Below, one piece after another: positions 32,201-39,875 of a stretch of DNA of 64,000 bases; position 1 is the first letter of the stretch; each line of letters opens with the position of its first letter. The notes under the pieces were generated by a model. That model ran no database searches. It saw only the letters and a program-made list of their open reading frames with translations, and was not told where the DNA came from. Location of the stretch: NCBI GenBank assembly GCA_045544035.1, contig JAZPYE010000002.1, positions 1 through 64,000 of the forward strand, given 5' to 3'. Source of the stretch: SIG587 sp045544035 (GTDB lineage: Bacteria > Bacillota > Clostridia > Oscillospirales > Acutalibacteraceae). The translations under genes and the position numbers were made by a program.

Positions 32201-32707
32201 ATTATTTTCGCCGAAAACATTTTTAAACCACACGGCGCTCTGCTTTGCCGCTTCAAAATTTCCCTTTGAAAGGGCGCGGGGAATCTCCCCTGCCAGGCAG
32301 GCTGAAAGGGCAATAATTCCCTCGTGATACTTTTCTAAAAGCTCCCTGTCCACACGGGGCTTGGAGTAAAAGCCCTCGGTAAAGCCAAGGGATACCATTT
32401 TTATTAAATTTTCATAGCCCTTTTGGTTTTCGCAAAGAAGCACTAAATGGGTGTATTCACTGTCAAGCAGTTTTTCCTTTTGAGTTCGGCTTCTGGGCGC
32501 TACATAAACCTCACAGCCAACAATAAGCTTAATTCCCGCTTTCTTTGCGGCCTTATAATAATCAATTACACCATACATCACACCGTGGTCGGTTATGGCA
32601 ACCGCCTTTTGGTTTTTCTCCTTTAAAGCCGCAAAAAGCCTACCCGAACGGCAACAGCCGTCGAGCAGGCTATACTCTGTGTGGAGATGAAGGTGTACAA
32701 AATCCAT
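29252..32707 (-). CDS. dnaE: DNA polymerase III subunit alpha (DnaE type)
   Basis: The replicative or lagging-strand C-family polymerase: a 1151-residue protein with an N-terminal PHP domain (MDFVHLHLHTEYSLLDGC), the palm residues in VSMPDFDIDFCYVRR, the GPGRGSGAGSLAAYCIGIT fingers motif, the tandem helix-hairpin-helix region and an OB fold near the C-terminus (VRALVMLSSIKVRTLKNKNILASATAEDVTGSI). Length is typical for DnaE1 of Clostridia. The ATG overlaps the whiA stop by one base (TAATG), so whiA and dnaE are coupled. Confidence 0.96.
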   Translation of the reverse strand: MDFVHLHLHTEYSLLDGCCRSGRLFAALKEKNQKAVAITDHGVMYGVIDYYKAAKKAGIKLIVGCEVYVAPRSRTQKEKLLDSEYTHLVLLCENQKGYENLIKMVSLGFTEGFYSKPRVDRELLEKYHEGIIALSACLAGEIPRALSKGNFEAAKQSAVWFKNVFGENNFFLELQDHGLAEQQRINPQILRIARETGIGLVATNDVHYVDKEDSEMQKVLICVQTGKKLSEENGLSFETDEFYLKSTEEMAQLFGNVPEALENTVKIAQRCNVEFEFGKIKLPVFDIGNVDHKEYFRNKCYEGLYKIYGDNPEKRVLDRLDYEIDVISKMGYVDYYLIVQDFVNFAKKKGIPVGPGRGSGAGSLAAYCIGITGVDPVKYDLLFERFLNPERVSMPDFDIDFCYVRRSEVIDYVIEKYGADHVAQIVTFGTMAARAAVRDVGRVMDVPYSLCDKVAKLIPYSVGMTIAKALEISKDLKNLYDFDEQVKTLLNMAMKVEGMPRHASTHAAGVVICDKKVSEYVPLSKNDDSVVTQYTMTALDELGLLKMDFLGLRNLTVIDDTLKALEARGVFLDIEKIPMDDKVTLELFGKGLTDGVFQFESGGMKNTLRSFKPQNIEDLIAIISLYRPGPMDSIPRYIHNRYNSSDVTYLTPLLEPILKVTYGCIVYQEQVMQICVSLAGYSMARADIVRRAMSKKKHEVMEKERKAFIYGEKDEKGNVLCEGAVKRGVSESAAKQIFEDMSAFSSYAFNKSHAAAYAVVAYRTAYLKCHYPKEYMAALLTSVLDNADKVGEYTAECKRMGIKILPPSVNESNESFTATNDGIRFGLLAVKNLGRAVIERLISERKSGGKYVSPYDFCVRNSSREFNRRALEGLIKSGALDGLGANRRQMLFTMDAIIEAVDNERRFTSGGQMDLFSDTESKLCEFKFPLLEELPDSQLLMMEKEATGLYLTGHPMAKFEGLPKKMGMLTVSEIIGDENADNKRVRALVMLSSIKVRTLKNKNILASATAEDVTGSISVTCFSKIYNEFRPLLVEQRPVILTAKVSDSDERVRELICEKLEPVPENLAVIGAEQKKIKSGVYLRVQNMTCPDFEKVKAVLQNSNGNVPVFIYSVEDNKRFSAPKNMWLGTNDPKKEKIAEIIGKNNVKSVE

Positions 32708-33603
32708 TAGTCTTTATTTTTCTCCTGTGCAATTTCTAAAATTCTTCTAAAACGATGGTTAAGACCTGAACGGGTTATGGGCTCGGATGAAATTCGACAA
32801 AGCTCGGTTAGCGATGCCTCGGGGTTTTCTTTTCGAAGCTTTATTGCCGAAACAAGCTCAGGCTCAAGGGATTCGGCAATGCCCTTTTTTTCAAGGATTT
32901 CTATTGCCTTTCGTTGCTGAATTGCGGCATCAACCGCCTTAAAAATGTTGGCGGTTTCTCGGTTGCTTATGCGGTTGATTTTATTACGCATATCCTTGTA
33001 AATTTTTGACTGCATTATAAGAATTGCGGCATTTGTGGCACCGATTACGGTCAAAAATTCCTCAATAACATTGCTGTCCTTAAGATAAAGCACCGTGGCT
33101 CCCGCCCTGCTTGAAAGTTTAAAAGCAAAGCCAAATGATGTACAAAGTTCTAAAAACTCACTGCAAATAAGAGGATTTTTAAGGCTTATTTCAAGCCTGT
33201 AATCCTTATTTGGGTCACTTACCTGACCTGCCGCTAAAAACACACCCCGCAGAAAGGCGTGCACACAGCATTCCTTTTTTAAGATTTCTCCGTTAATAAA
33301 ATTTATATCCGACTTATACCCAAAATAAGAAACGATTTTTGCGGTTTCCCCGCCGTTTTTATAGCAAATTTTATAGTTAACCTTTTTTTCGCCGCCGCTT
33401 TCAATAATAGAAAAAATACCAAAAAACTTTTTAATTCGGGCGGCAAAGCGGTGGCAAACAGCCTCGTTTGTTGTTTGAAAATTTATCTTTTCTAAACCGA
33501 AACTGCGCGAAAAAAGCAACATACCATAACACTCTGCAAGTGCACAGCAACCGGTTTGCCTTAATTCACACAGTTCGCTTTTAACGTCAATCGAAAATGA
33601 CAT
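32707..33603 (-). CDS. whiA: DNA-binding regulator WhiA
   Basis: WhiA is a conserved Gram-positive protein combining a degenerate LAGLIDADG domain (residues about 1-210, FSIDVKSELCELR, HAFLRGVFLAAGQVSDPNK) with a C-terminal helix-turn-helix (about 225-295, ASLTELCRISSEPITRSGLNHRFRRI). It influences cell division and sporulation in Actinobacteria and Bacillus. At 298 residues it is normal length. It sits between murB and dnaE; in many Firmicutes it follows yvcK/yvcJ, but those genes are absent here. Confidence 0.95.
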   Translation of the reverse strand: MSFSIDVKSELCELRQTGCCALAECYGMLLFSRSFGLEKINFQTTNEAVCHRFAARIKKFFGIFSIIESGGEKKVNYKICYKNGGETAKIVSYFGYKSDINFINGEILKKECCVHAFLRGVFLAAGQVSDPNKDYRLEISLKNPLICSEFLELCTSFGFAFKLSSRAGATVLYLKDSNVIEEFLTVIGATNAAILIMQSKIYKDMRNKINRISNRETANIFKAVDAAIQQRKAIEILEKKGIAESLEPELVSAIKLRKENPEASLTELCRISSEPITRSGLNHRFRRILEIAQEKNKD

Positions 33604-33608
33604 TTTTT

Positions 33609-34520
33609 CTATTCCCTACCAATAAAAATTACTTCTGGCTCAAGGGTGACGCCCGTTTTCTCACAAACGGTTTCCTGAACCTTTTTAATGAGGCATAGCA
33701 CATCCTTTGCGGTGGCGCCGCCCTTGTTTATAACAAAGCCTGCGTGCTTAACGCTTACCTCGGCGCCGCCAACCGAAGCGCCCTTTAAACCGCATTGTTC
33801 AATAAGAGTTCCTGCAAAATAACCCTCGGGGCGCTTAAAGGTGCTGCCTGCACTTGGAAATTCAAGGGGCTGTTTATCCTTTCGGCGCTTCAAAATTTCG
33901 GTCATTGAGGCCTTTATTTCCTCTGTATTGCCCTTTTCAAGCTTGAAAACCGCTTCGATAACGGTGGCGTTGTTTTTCTGAAAGGCACTGCTTCTGTAAG
34001 AAAGGCAAAGCTCATCACCAAAAAGTGTGAAAATTTCGCCATCACTGTTTACCGCCGTAACACTTTCCAAAACATCCTTCATTTCGCCGCCGTAGGCGCC
34101 TGCGTTCATAAAAACTGCGCCGCCAACACTACCGGGAATTCCAAAGGCAAATTCAAGACCCGAAAGGCCCTCATTTGCGGCAAAGGTGCAAAGAGCCGCA
34201 AGGTTTGCGCCTGCCCCCACAGTTATCTTTTCACCCGAAACGGTCATCTTATTTAAATTTTCAAGGCAAATCACAACACCCTCAATGCCCTTATCGGAAA
34301 CAAGCAGGTTACTTCCCTTGCCAAGAATGGTAACAGGAACATTTTCCGCCTTGCAAAGGGAAAAGACTCTAACGAATTCCTCCCCACTTCCAACGCTTAC
34401 AAATACATCGGCCGCACCGCCGATTTTAAAACTTGTGTGGCGGTGCATGGGCTCATTTTCGAGAAAATTTATGTTTGCCTTTTTAAACTCACTTTTTAAA
34501 TGGTTTAAATCGTAAATCAA
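33609..34520 (-). CDS. murB: UDP-N-acetylmuramate dehydrogenase
   Basis: MurB reduces enolpyruvyl-UDP-GlcNAc with NADPH and FAD in peptidoglycan precursor synthesis. The protein has HTSFKIGGAADVFV and TILGKGSNLLVSD for FAD, and AGSTFKRPEGYFAGTLIEQCGLKG with the catalytic serine and the conserved C-terminal KKVQETVCEKTGVTLEPEVIFIG. The short start, TTG at 34520, gives 303 residues (the usual length) with AGG about 10 nt upstream; a start at 34574 would overlap the glucokinase gene by 47 nt and is unlikely. It is of the type II (Gram-positive) kind. Confidence 0.93.
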   Translation of the reverse strand: MIYDLNHLKSEFKKANINFLENEPMHRHTSFKIGGAADVFVSVGSGEEFVRVFSLCKAENVPVTILGKGSNLLVSDKGIEGVVICLENLNKMTVSGEKITVGAGANLAALCTFAANEGLSGLEFAFGIPGSVGGAVFMNAGAYGGEMKDVLESVTAVNSDGEIFTLFGDELCLSYRSSAFQKNNATVIEAVFKLEKGNTEEIKASMTEILKRRKDKQPLEFPSAGSTFKRPEGYFAGTLIEQCGLKGASVGGAEVSVKHAGFVINKGGATAKDVLCLIKKVQETVCEKTGVTLEPEVIFIGRE

Positions 34521-34527
34521 AACATCA

Positions 34528-35484
34528 CTACCTGTAAAGTTTATCAAGGAATGCGGCACCGATAATGCCTGCATCGTTGCCTAAAGCAGCAACTTTAACA
34601 ACGGTTTGTCTTTCAATGTTCTTGGAAAATCGCCCATTTTCTACAAATTGGGTAATAGGCTTTGTGAGAACGTCGCCCTCTTTTGAGATGCCTCCGCCAA
34701 TACATAATACTTCGGGCTGGAAAATGTTTATTACATTTGTGATGCCAATAGCAATATAGCGAATATACTCCTTCACAACCTTTATACCCGATTCATCGCC
34801 CTCGCGCATTGCATCAAAGGCGGTTTTTCCGTTTACACGGTTAATGTCACCTTCACACAGCTTCCACATTATGCTTTGCTTGTTAGCTTCCATTTCTGCC
34901 TTTGTTTGGCGAATGAGGGCCGTTGCCGAAGCATAGGTTTCCCAGCAGCCCTTTCTGCCGCAGGTGCAGGCTTCCCCATCAATAACAATAACAGTGTGGC
35001 CAAGCTCGCCCCCCGCATTATTTGAGCCGGAATAAATTTTACCATCAATAATAATTCCACTGCCAACACCTGTGCCAAGTGTAATGGCAACAAAATTTTT
35101 GCAGCCCTTACCTGCACCTGCCAAAAGCTCGCCATAGGCTGCGGCGTTAGCATCATTTTCAATATAAAAATCAACGCCAAGGCGCTCCTTCATCATTGCG
35201 CAAAGGGGCAGGTTAGAAAATTTAAGATTGTTAGAGGTTGCAACAATGCCCTTTGAGGGAACTACCGAACCGGGGGAACCGATTCCCATTGCAGTAATTT
35301 CACTAATGTCAATGCCTGCATCCTTAATTGCCATACGGGCAGCCTTTGCCATATCATCGGCAATTTCATCGTTTGAACGGTGGGCGCCTGTTTTTACCTT
35401 GCCCGTGCCGATAATTTTATAATCCTCATCAACAACACCTGCTGCAATGTTGGTGCCGCCTAAATCAATTCCTAATCTGTACAT
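34528..35484 (-). CDS. glk: ROK-family glucokinase
   Basis: This 318-residue ROK sugar kinase has the ATP motif LGIDLGGTNIAAGVVD, the sugar-binding ENDANAAAYGE with aspartate base, GTGVGSGIIIDG and the zinc-binding ROK cysteine motif CTCGRKGCWETYAS. It phosphorylates glucose for glycolysis; some ROK proteins are instead N-acetylmannosamine or allose kinases. It lies between murB and hprK, in keeping with a link between carbon supply and wall synthesis. Transcription repressor ROK members have an N-terminal winged helix, which is absent. Confidence 0.9.
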   Translation of the reverse strand: MYRLGIDLGGTNIAAGVVDEDYKIIGTGKVKTGAHRSNDEIADDMAKAARMAIKDAGIDISEITAMGIGSPGSVVPSKGIVATSNNLKFSNLPLCAMMKERLGVDFYIENDANAAAYGELLAGAGKGCKNFVAITLGTGVGSGIIIDGKIYSGSNNAGGELGHTVIVIDGEACTCGRKGCWETYASATALIRQTKAEMEANKQSIMWKLCEGDINRVNGKTAFDAMREGDESGIKVVKEYIRYIAIGITNVINIFQPEVLCIGGGISKEGDVLTKPITQFVENGRFSKNIERQTVVKVAALGNDAGIIGAAFLDKLYR

Positions 35485-35498
35485 TTAAATTTCTCCTT

Positions 35499-36461
35499 TT
35501 AGAATGCTTTAACCTGTGTTTCTCCTGCAGGCTTCATATCCTCCGACATACCAAGGCGAGAGAGCAAATCTTCTGCCGCATTGTAGCCAAGCTTTTTCTG
35601 ACGGTTGTTCATTGCCGCAACCTCAATTATAACGGCGAGATTTCGGCCGGGTTTTACGGGAATGGTAACCGAGGGAATTTCCAAATCCAGAATGTTGGTG
35701 GTTTTGTTTTCAAGACCCATTCGGTCATAAACCTTGTTAACATCCCACGGTTCGAGATTCACAATCATATCAATTTTCTCGGTAAGTTTTACCGCGCCCA
35801 CACCGAAAATACGGCTGGCGTTTATAATGCCAATGCCCCGAAGCTCAATAAAGTGGCGAATATTATCGGGGGCTGTGCCAACAAGTGATTTGCTGGAAAC
35901 ACGCCTGATTTCAACAGCATCATCGGCAATAAGCCTGTGACCGCGTTTAACAAGTTCAATGGCCGTTTCACTTTTTCCAACACCGCTCTCTCCTAGAAGC
36001 AGGATACCCTCGCCGTAAACCTCAACAAGAACACCGTGGCGGGTGACTCTCGGTGCCAACTGAACATTTAAAAACGCAATGAGAGCCGAGGTGAATTCCG
36101 ATGTGGAATCCTTTGTGCGCAGAAGCGGAACACCATATTTTTCAGCCGATGCCTTGTAAATTTCCTGCAGTGGCAAATTCCTTGTAACAATAACGGCACA
36201 AGGGCACTTTGCAAAGAAGGCATCTACCCTCTTTTCTCTTTCGGCCTCGGAAAATTTGGTTATGTAGGCCTCTTCACTTTTGCCGATAATCTGAATTCTG
36301 TCAGCATCAAAAAATTCATAATAGCCTGCAAGCTGGAGACCCGGACGGTTTATCTCAGTGTTTTCAATCACTATATCCTGCGCTTCTTGGGGCAGATAAA
36401 GCGTTTCAAGAGAAAACTCATCCATAATTCTCTTCAGCGTAACAGAAAAGCCTGAATCCAT
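35499..36461 (-). CDS. hprK: HPr kinase/phosphorylase
   Basis: HprK phosphorylates HPr at Ser46 in response to fructose-1,6-bisphosphate and so drives CcpA-dependent catabolite repression. The 320-residue protein has an N-terminal ligand-like domain (EINRPGLQLAGYYEF) and the C-terminal kinase with Walker A LLGESGVGKSETAIEL, ADDAVEIRRV and the PGRNLAVIIEVAAMN signature. The start at ATG 36461 has GAGGTG six nt upstream; an earlier in-frame start runs into the ychF leader. It is the first gene of a run to pfkA and is divergent from ychF. Confidence 0.95.
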   Translation of the reverse strand: MDSGFSVTLKRIMDEFSLETLYLPQEAQDIVIENTEINRPGLQLAGYYEFFDADRIQIIGKSEEAYITKFSEAEREKRVDAFFAKCPCAVIVTRNLPLQEIYKASAEKYGVPLLRTKDSTSEFTSALIAFLNVQLAPRVTRHGVLVEVYGEGILLLGESGVGKSETAIELVKRGHRLIADDAVEIRRVSSKSLVGTAPDNIRHFIELRGIGIINASRIFGVGAVKLTEKIDMIVNLEPWDVNKVYDRMGLENKTTNILDLEIPSVTIPVKPGRNLAVIIEVAAMNNRQKKLGYNAAEDLLSRLGMSEDMKPAGETQVKAF

Positions 36462-36537
36462 GCCAAACACCTCACTAATAATATCATTTAATTTATTATA
36501 ACCCATATTGATAAAAAAGAAAAGATATTTATTTCTC

Positions 36538-36566
36538 TTGCTATTACAAAATTTCCGCTGTATAAT
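36538..36566 (+). promoter_or_regulatory. Promoter of ychF
   Basis: TTGCTA (36538-36543), a 17-nt spacer and perfect TATAAT (36561-36566) precede AAAGGAG and the ychF ATG at 36607. Confidence 0.65.
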
Positions 36567-36606
36567 TGTAAAAAATGAATGTTTTTTACCTAAAGGAGCT
36601 ACTTTT

Positions 36607-37701
36607 ATGAAACTTGGTATCGTGGGTTTGCCCAACGTTGGTAAATCAACACTTTTTAATGCTATTACAAACGCAGGGGCGCAGTCGGCAAACTATCCCT
36701 TTTGCACCATTGAGCCAAACGTTGGAATGGTTTGTGTGCCCGATGAAAGAATGGATGCCCTGGCAAAGCTTTACAACCCCGAAAAATTCACCCCTGCGGT
36801 TATTGAATTCGTTGACATTGCAGGTCTTGTAAAGGGTGCATCAAAGGGCGAGGGCCTTGGCAACAAATTCCTTTCCCACATAAGGGAGGTTGATGCCGTT
36901 GTTCATGTTGTGCGCTGTTTTGAAAACGATGATATTATTCACGTTGAGGGCAGTGTTGACCCCGAAAGAGATATTGAAATCATTAACCTTGAACTTATTT
37001 TCTCTGATATGGAAATGGTTCAGCGCCGCCTTGACCGTGCCACAAAAGCCCTTAAGGGTGACAAAGGAATGCAGACCGAGGTTGACTTTTTAAAGCGCCT
37101 GCTTGCCGCTTTAGAGCAAGGCATTCCCGCCCGCGCTGTGGAAGCCGATGAGACCGAGCAGGAGATTTTAAACACCACGGCACTGCTTTCCTCAAAGCCT
37201 GTTATTTACGCCTGCAATATGAGCGAGGATGACTTTAAGAATAACATTGAGGAAAATGTCCGTTTTAAAAAGGTGAAGGAAATCGCCGCAAAGGAAAATG
37301 CACAAACCCTTCCCATTTGCGCTTCCCTTGAATCGGAAATTGCAGGTCTTGATTATGAAGAGAAAATCCTTTTCCTTGAGGATTTGGGACTTGAGCAATC
37401 AGGCCTTGACCGCCTTATTAAAACCTGCTATTCCCTTTTAGGTCTGATTTCTTTCCTTACTGCAGGCCAGCCTGAGGTTAGAGCCTGGACCATTAAGGAG
37501 GGCACCAAGGCACCTCAAGCCGCAGGCAAAATTCACTCGGATTTTGAGCGTGGCTTTATTAGAGCCGAAGTTATTGCCTCCAATAAGCTTATGGAATGCG
37601 GCAGCATGGTAGCGGCCCGAGAAAAGGGCCTTGTTCGAAGCGAAGGCAAGGAATATGTTATGCAGGATGGCGATGTTGTTCTGTTCCGCTTTAATGTTTA
37701 A
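36607..37701 (+). CDS. ychF: Redox-regulated Obg-family ATPase YchF
   Basis: YchF/OLA1 is a universally conserved P-loop NTPase that prefers ATP and associates with ribosomes. The 364-residue protein starts MKLGIVGLPNVGKSTLFNAIT, with DIAGLVKGASKGEGLGNKFL as the switch region, a coiled-coil arm and the C-terminal TGS domain (FLTAGQPEVRAWTIKEGTKAPQAAG). Upstream of ATG 36607 there is AAAGGAG. It stands alone with its own promoter and terminator. Confidence 0.95.
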   Translation: MKLGIVGLPNVGKSTLFNAITNAGAQSANYPFCTIEPNVGMVCVPDERMDALAKLYNPEKFTPAVIEFVDIAGLVKGASKGEGLGNKFLSHIREVDAVVHVVRCFENDDIIHVEGSVDPERDIEIINLELIFSDMEMVQRRLDRATKALKGDKGMQTEVDFLKRLLAALEQGIPARAVEADETEQEILNTTALLSSKPVIYACNMSEDDFKNNIEENVRFKKVKEIAAKENAQTLPICASLESEIAGLDYEEKILFLEDLGLEQSGLDRLIKTCYSLLGLISFLTAGQPEVRAWTIKEGTKAPQAAGKIHSDFERGFIRAEVIASNKLMECGSMVAAREKGLVRSEGKEYVMQDGDVVLFRFNV

Positions 37702-37708
37702 TCTTTTT

Positions 37709-37740
37709 ACCCGATATCCTGTGGTATCGGGTGTTTTTTT
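37709..37740 (+). terminator. Intrinsic terminator of ychF
   Basis: ACCCGATA (37709-37716) pairs with TATCGGGT (37725-37732), followed by GTTTTTTT. Confidence 0.88.
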
Positions 37741-37769
37741 GCACATAATACCCTTTGGGTGATTGTGTT

Positions 37770-38156
37770 TTGAAAAAATTAAAGGTTTTTTCCCTTATGT
37801 TTTTAATTGGCGGTGTGGGATATAATTTTATTGAAATTTTGTGGCGGGGCTACACCCACATTTCAATGTTTTTTGCAGGCGGAATTTGCTTTAATGCCTT
37901 TGCCGCAATCGGCAAAAATTCGGCAAAGCACAAGCTAATTTCTCTCGCCGCCCTCGGGGCTTTGACTGTAACGGCGGTTGAATTTATAACGGGGTGCATT
38001 GTTAATTTGTGGCTTAAAAAGAAGGTTTGGGACTACAGCAATATGCCCTTTAACCTGCTCGGTCAAATTTGCCCCCTTTTCACCCTTCTTTGGGGGATTT
38101 TGAGCCTTTTCGCCATTCCTTTTTCGGCAAAAATCCACAAAACTCTCACTGAATAA
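37770..38156 (+). CDS. Four-helix membrane protein, PF06541 ('ABC transporter permease'-like)
   Basis: The 128-residue integral membrane protein has about four helices and the family motifs GYNFIEILWRGYTHISMFFAGG and WDYSNMPFNLLGQICPLFTLLW, which mark the PF06541/DUF1113 family. Members are annotated as putative ABC permeases without evidence of transport. The start is TTG 37770 with GGGTGAT at 7 nt; an earlier TTG at 37755 is possible. It is followed by the methyltransferase gene after 53 nt, possibly in one transcript. Function not known. Confidence 0.72.
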   Translation: MKKLKVFSLMFLIGGVGYNFIEILWRGYTHISMFFAGGICFNAFAAIGKNSAKHKLISLAALGALTVTAVEFITGCIVNLWLKKKVWDYSNMPFNLLGQICPLFTLLWGILSLFAIPFSAKIHKTLTE

Positions 38157-38209
38157 TATATTTGCAAATTGTTTATTATGTGTTAGAATATTTTAAGGGG
38201 TGAAGTCTC

Positions 38210-39241
38210 TTGACCGATTTATGGAGTTATCTTAAAAACTGTGAAAAGCCTATTGTTATTTACGGCACGGGCAACGGCGCCGATAAGGTTATTGACCGTT
38301 TAAACGCCGACAAAACAAAAATCAGTGGAATTTTTGCAAGTGATGGCTTTAAAAAAGGCAAAATTTTTAGAGGCTTTACCGTTTCCGCCTACAGTGAGCT
38401 TGCCGAAAAGCACCCCGAAATGGTCATTGTTATGTGCTTTGGCTCAAGCATAATTGAGGTTATTGACAACATAAAGCGGTTAATGCAAAAACACACCGTT
38501 TTCGTTGCCGATGTTCCGGTTTACGGTGACAACATTTTCGACCTTGCCTTTGCAAGGGAAAATGCCGAAAAAATCAAAGCGGTATATTCCCTTTTAAATG
38601 ATGAACTGTCAAAAAAGGTTTTCGAAAACACCATTCTTTTTAAGCTTACGGGAAAGCCTCACTATCTTTTTGAAATCGAAACGCCGAGAAGCGAGGTTTT
38701 TTCCCTTCTCGGTTTGAATGATAAGGAAAATTTTCTTGACCTTGGAGCATACAACGGCGACACGGTTCTTGAGTTTACCCAAAATGTGAAGAACTATTCC
38801 GCCATTACGGCGCTTGAGCCTGACAGCAGGAATTTCAGGAAACTGTGCGAAAACACAAGCTCTCTTAAAAATATGCTTTGCATTAACGGTGCGGCGGGTG
38901 AATTTTGTGGAAAATCAAATATTTCCTCACAGCACGGCCGTGGAGTAAACCTTGGTGCGGGAAATACCGAAATTGACACCTTTACCATTGATGCTTTAAG
39001 TAAAAAAAATCCCCCGACATTCATTAAAATTGATGTCGAGGGTGCTGAATCAGGTGTTCTTGATGGTGGCAAAAGCACCATTTCGGCTTTAAAACCTAAA
39101 ATGCACATTGCGGTTTATCACAGGAGTGAGGATATTTTTGAAATCCCTTTAAAAATCCACAAGCTGTGCCCAACCTATAAAATTTTTATGCGCCACCACA
39201 CCTATCTTCCGGCGTGGGACACAAACATTATTGTTATTTAA
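38210..39241 (+). CDS. FkbM-family methyltransferase with an N-terminal nucleotide-sugar-like domain
   Basis: The 343-residue protein has an N-terminal Rossmann-like segment (IVIYGTGNGADKVIDRLNAD, residues about 14-35; IIEVIDNI) and a C-terminal FkbM methyltransferase domain (about 165-330: ENFLDLGAYNGDTVLEF, FIKIDVEGAESGVLDGG, HHTYLPAWDTNIIVI). FkbM enzymes O-methylate small molecules or glycans. The TTG start at 38210 uses AAGGGGTGA upstream. The 3' end overlaps the convergent gene by 8 nt (complementary stops within TTATTTAA). The target is unknown; a surface polysaccharide is plausible. Confidence 0.85.
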   Translation: MTDLWSYLKNCEKPIVIYGTGNGADKVIDRLNADKTKISGIFASDGFKKGKIFRGFTVSAYSELAEKHPEMVIVMCFGSSIIEVIDNIKRLMQKHTVFVADVPVYGDNIFDLAFARENAEKIKAVYSLLNDELSKKVFENTILFKLTGKPHYLFEIETPRSEVFSLLGLNDKENFLDLGAYNGDTVLEFTQNVKNYSAITALEPDSRNFRKLCENTSSLKNMLCINGAAGEFCGKSNISSQHGRGVNLGAGNTEIDTFTIDALSKKNPPTFIKIDVEGAESGVLDGGKSTISALKPKMHIAVYHRSEDIFEIPLKIHKLCPTYKIFMRHHTYLPAWDTNIIVI

Positions 39242-39875
39242 AAACTTCCATTTTATCATTATAAAGCTTGCCACGGCAAATTTTATACTCGGGAAGAGCC
39301 TCTCCCATTGCCGATAAAACAAGCTGGGGATTAACATTATCCTTACCCCCTGCAGGCAGGGTGATTTTTAAAACTGTGTTTTCCCCTTGGGTTATGGAAA
39401 AAGCCTTTATTTTGGGTGCAATATCCAATTCGGATATTGCGCCCTTTTTGCTTTTTTTGGAAACCTTTATTTCCTCTGAATTCAAAAAGTCATTAAGGCT
39501 AACCGCAAAGGTCTCATCGGTGGTGTCAAAGGTGATTTCAAAATCCGCAAAGGCTATCTCCCCTGCTTTCATTTGGGGCTCGATTAAATCAACAATCCTT
39601 ATGTAGGGTGGGAAAACGCCTTCAAGCGCCTGCATAGCTGAAGATAGTGAATAATTATCATCCTCAAAGCGGAAATCCATAATCTCATAATTGCTTTCAA
39701 AGCCTAAAGAAAGGGGCAAGGCGAAGGTTACATAAATGTGCTTGTTAAAGCCCTCGGTGTACCACACAGGGATTTTTGATTTTTGAATCATTCGGGACAT
39801 AAAACGGGTCATATCAAGGTGAGAAACAAAACGCATTCGGTCTTTTTTCTCGTAAATCAGCCTAACGTTTTTCAT
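39234..39875 (-). CDS. DUF2344 (TIGR03936) radical-SAM-linked protein
   Basis: The 213-residue protein begins MKNVRLIYEKKDRMRFVSHLDM, the family start, and continues with PVWYTEGFNKHIYVTFALPLSLGFES. DUF2344 genes are found beside or fused to a B12-binding radical-SAM protein, as here, or near ribonuclease G; their role is unknown. ATG 39875 lies within the last codons of the upstream radical-SAM gene (overlap 14 nt), with GAGAGGGTG as ribosome site. The pair is certainly co-translated. Confidence 0.87.
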   Translation of the reverse strand: MKNVRLIYEKKDRMRFVSHLDMTRFMSRMIQKSKIPVWYTEGFNKHIYVTFALPLSLGFESNYEIMDFRFEDDNYSLSSAMQALEGVFPPYIRIVDLIEPQMKAGEIAFADFEITFDTTDETFAVSLNDFLNSEEIKVSKKSKKGAISELDIAPKIKAFSITQGENTVLKITLPAGGKDNVNPQLVLSAMGEALPEYKICRGKLYNDKMEVFK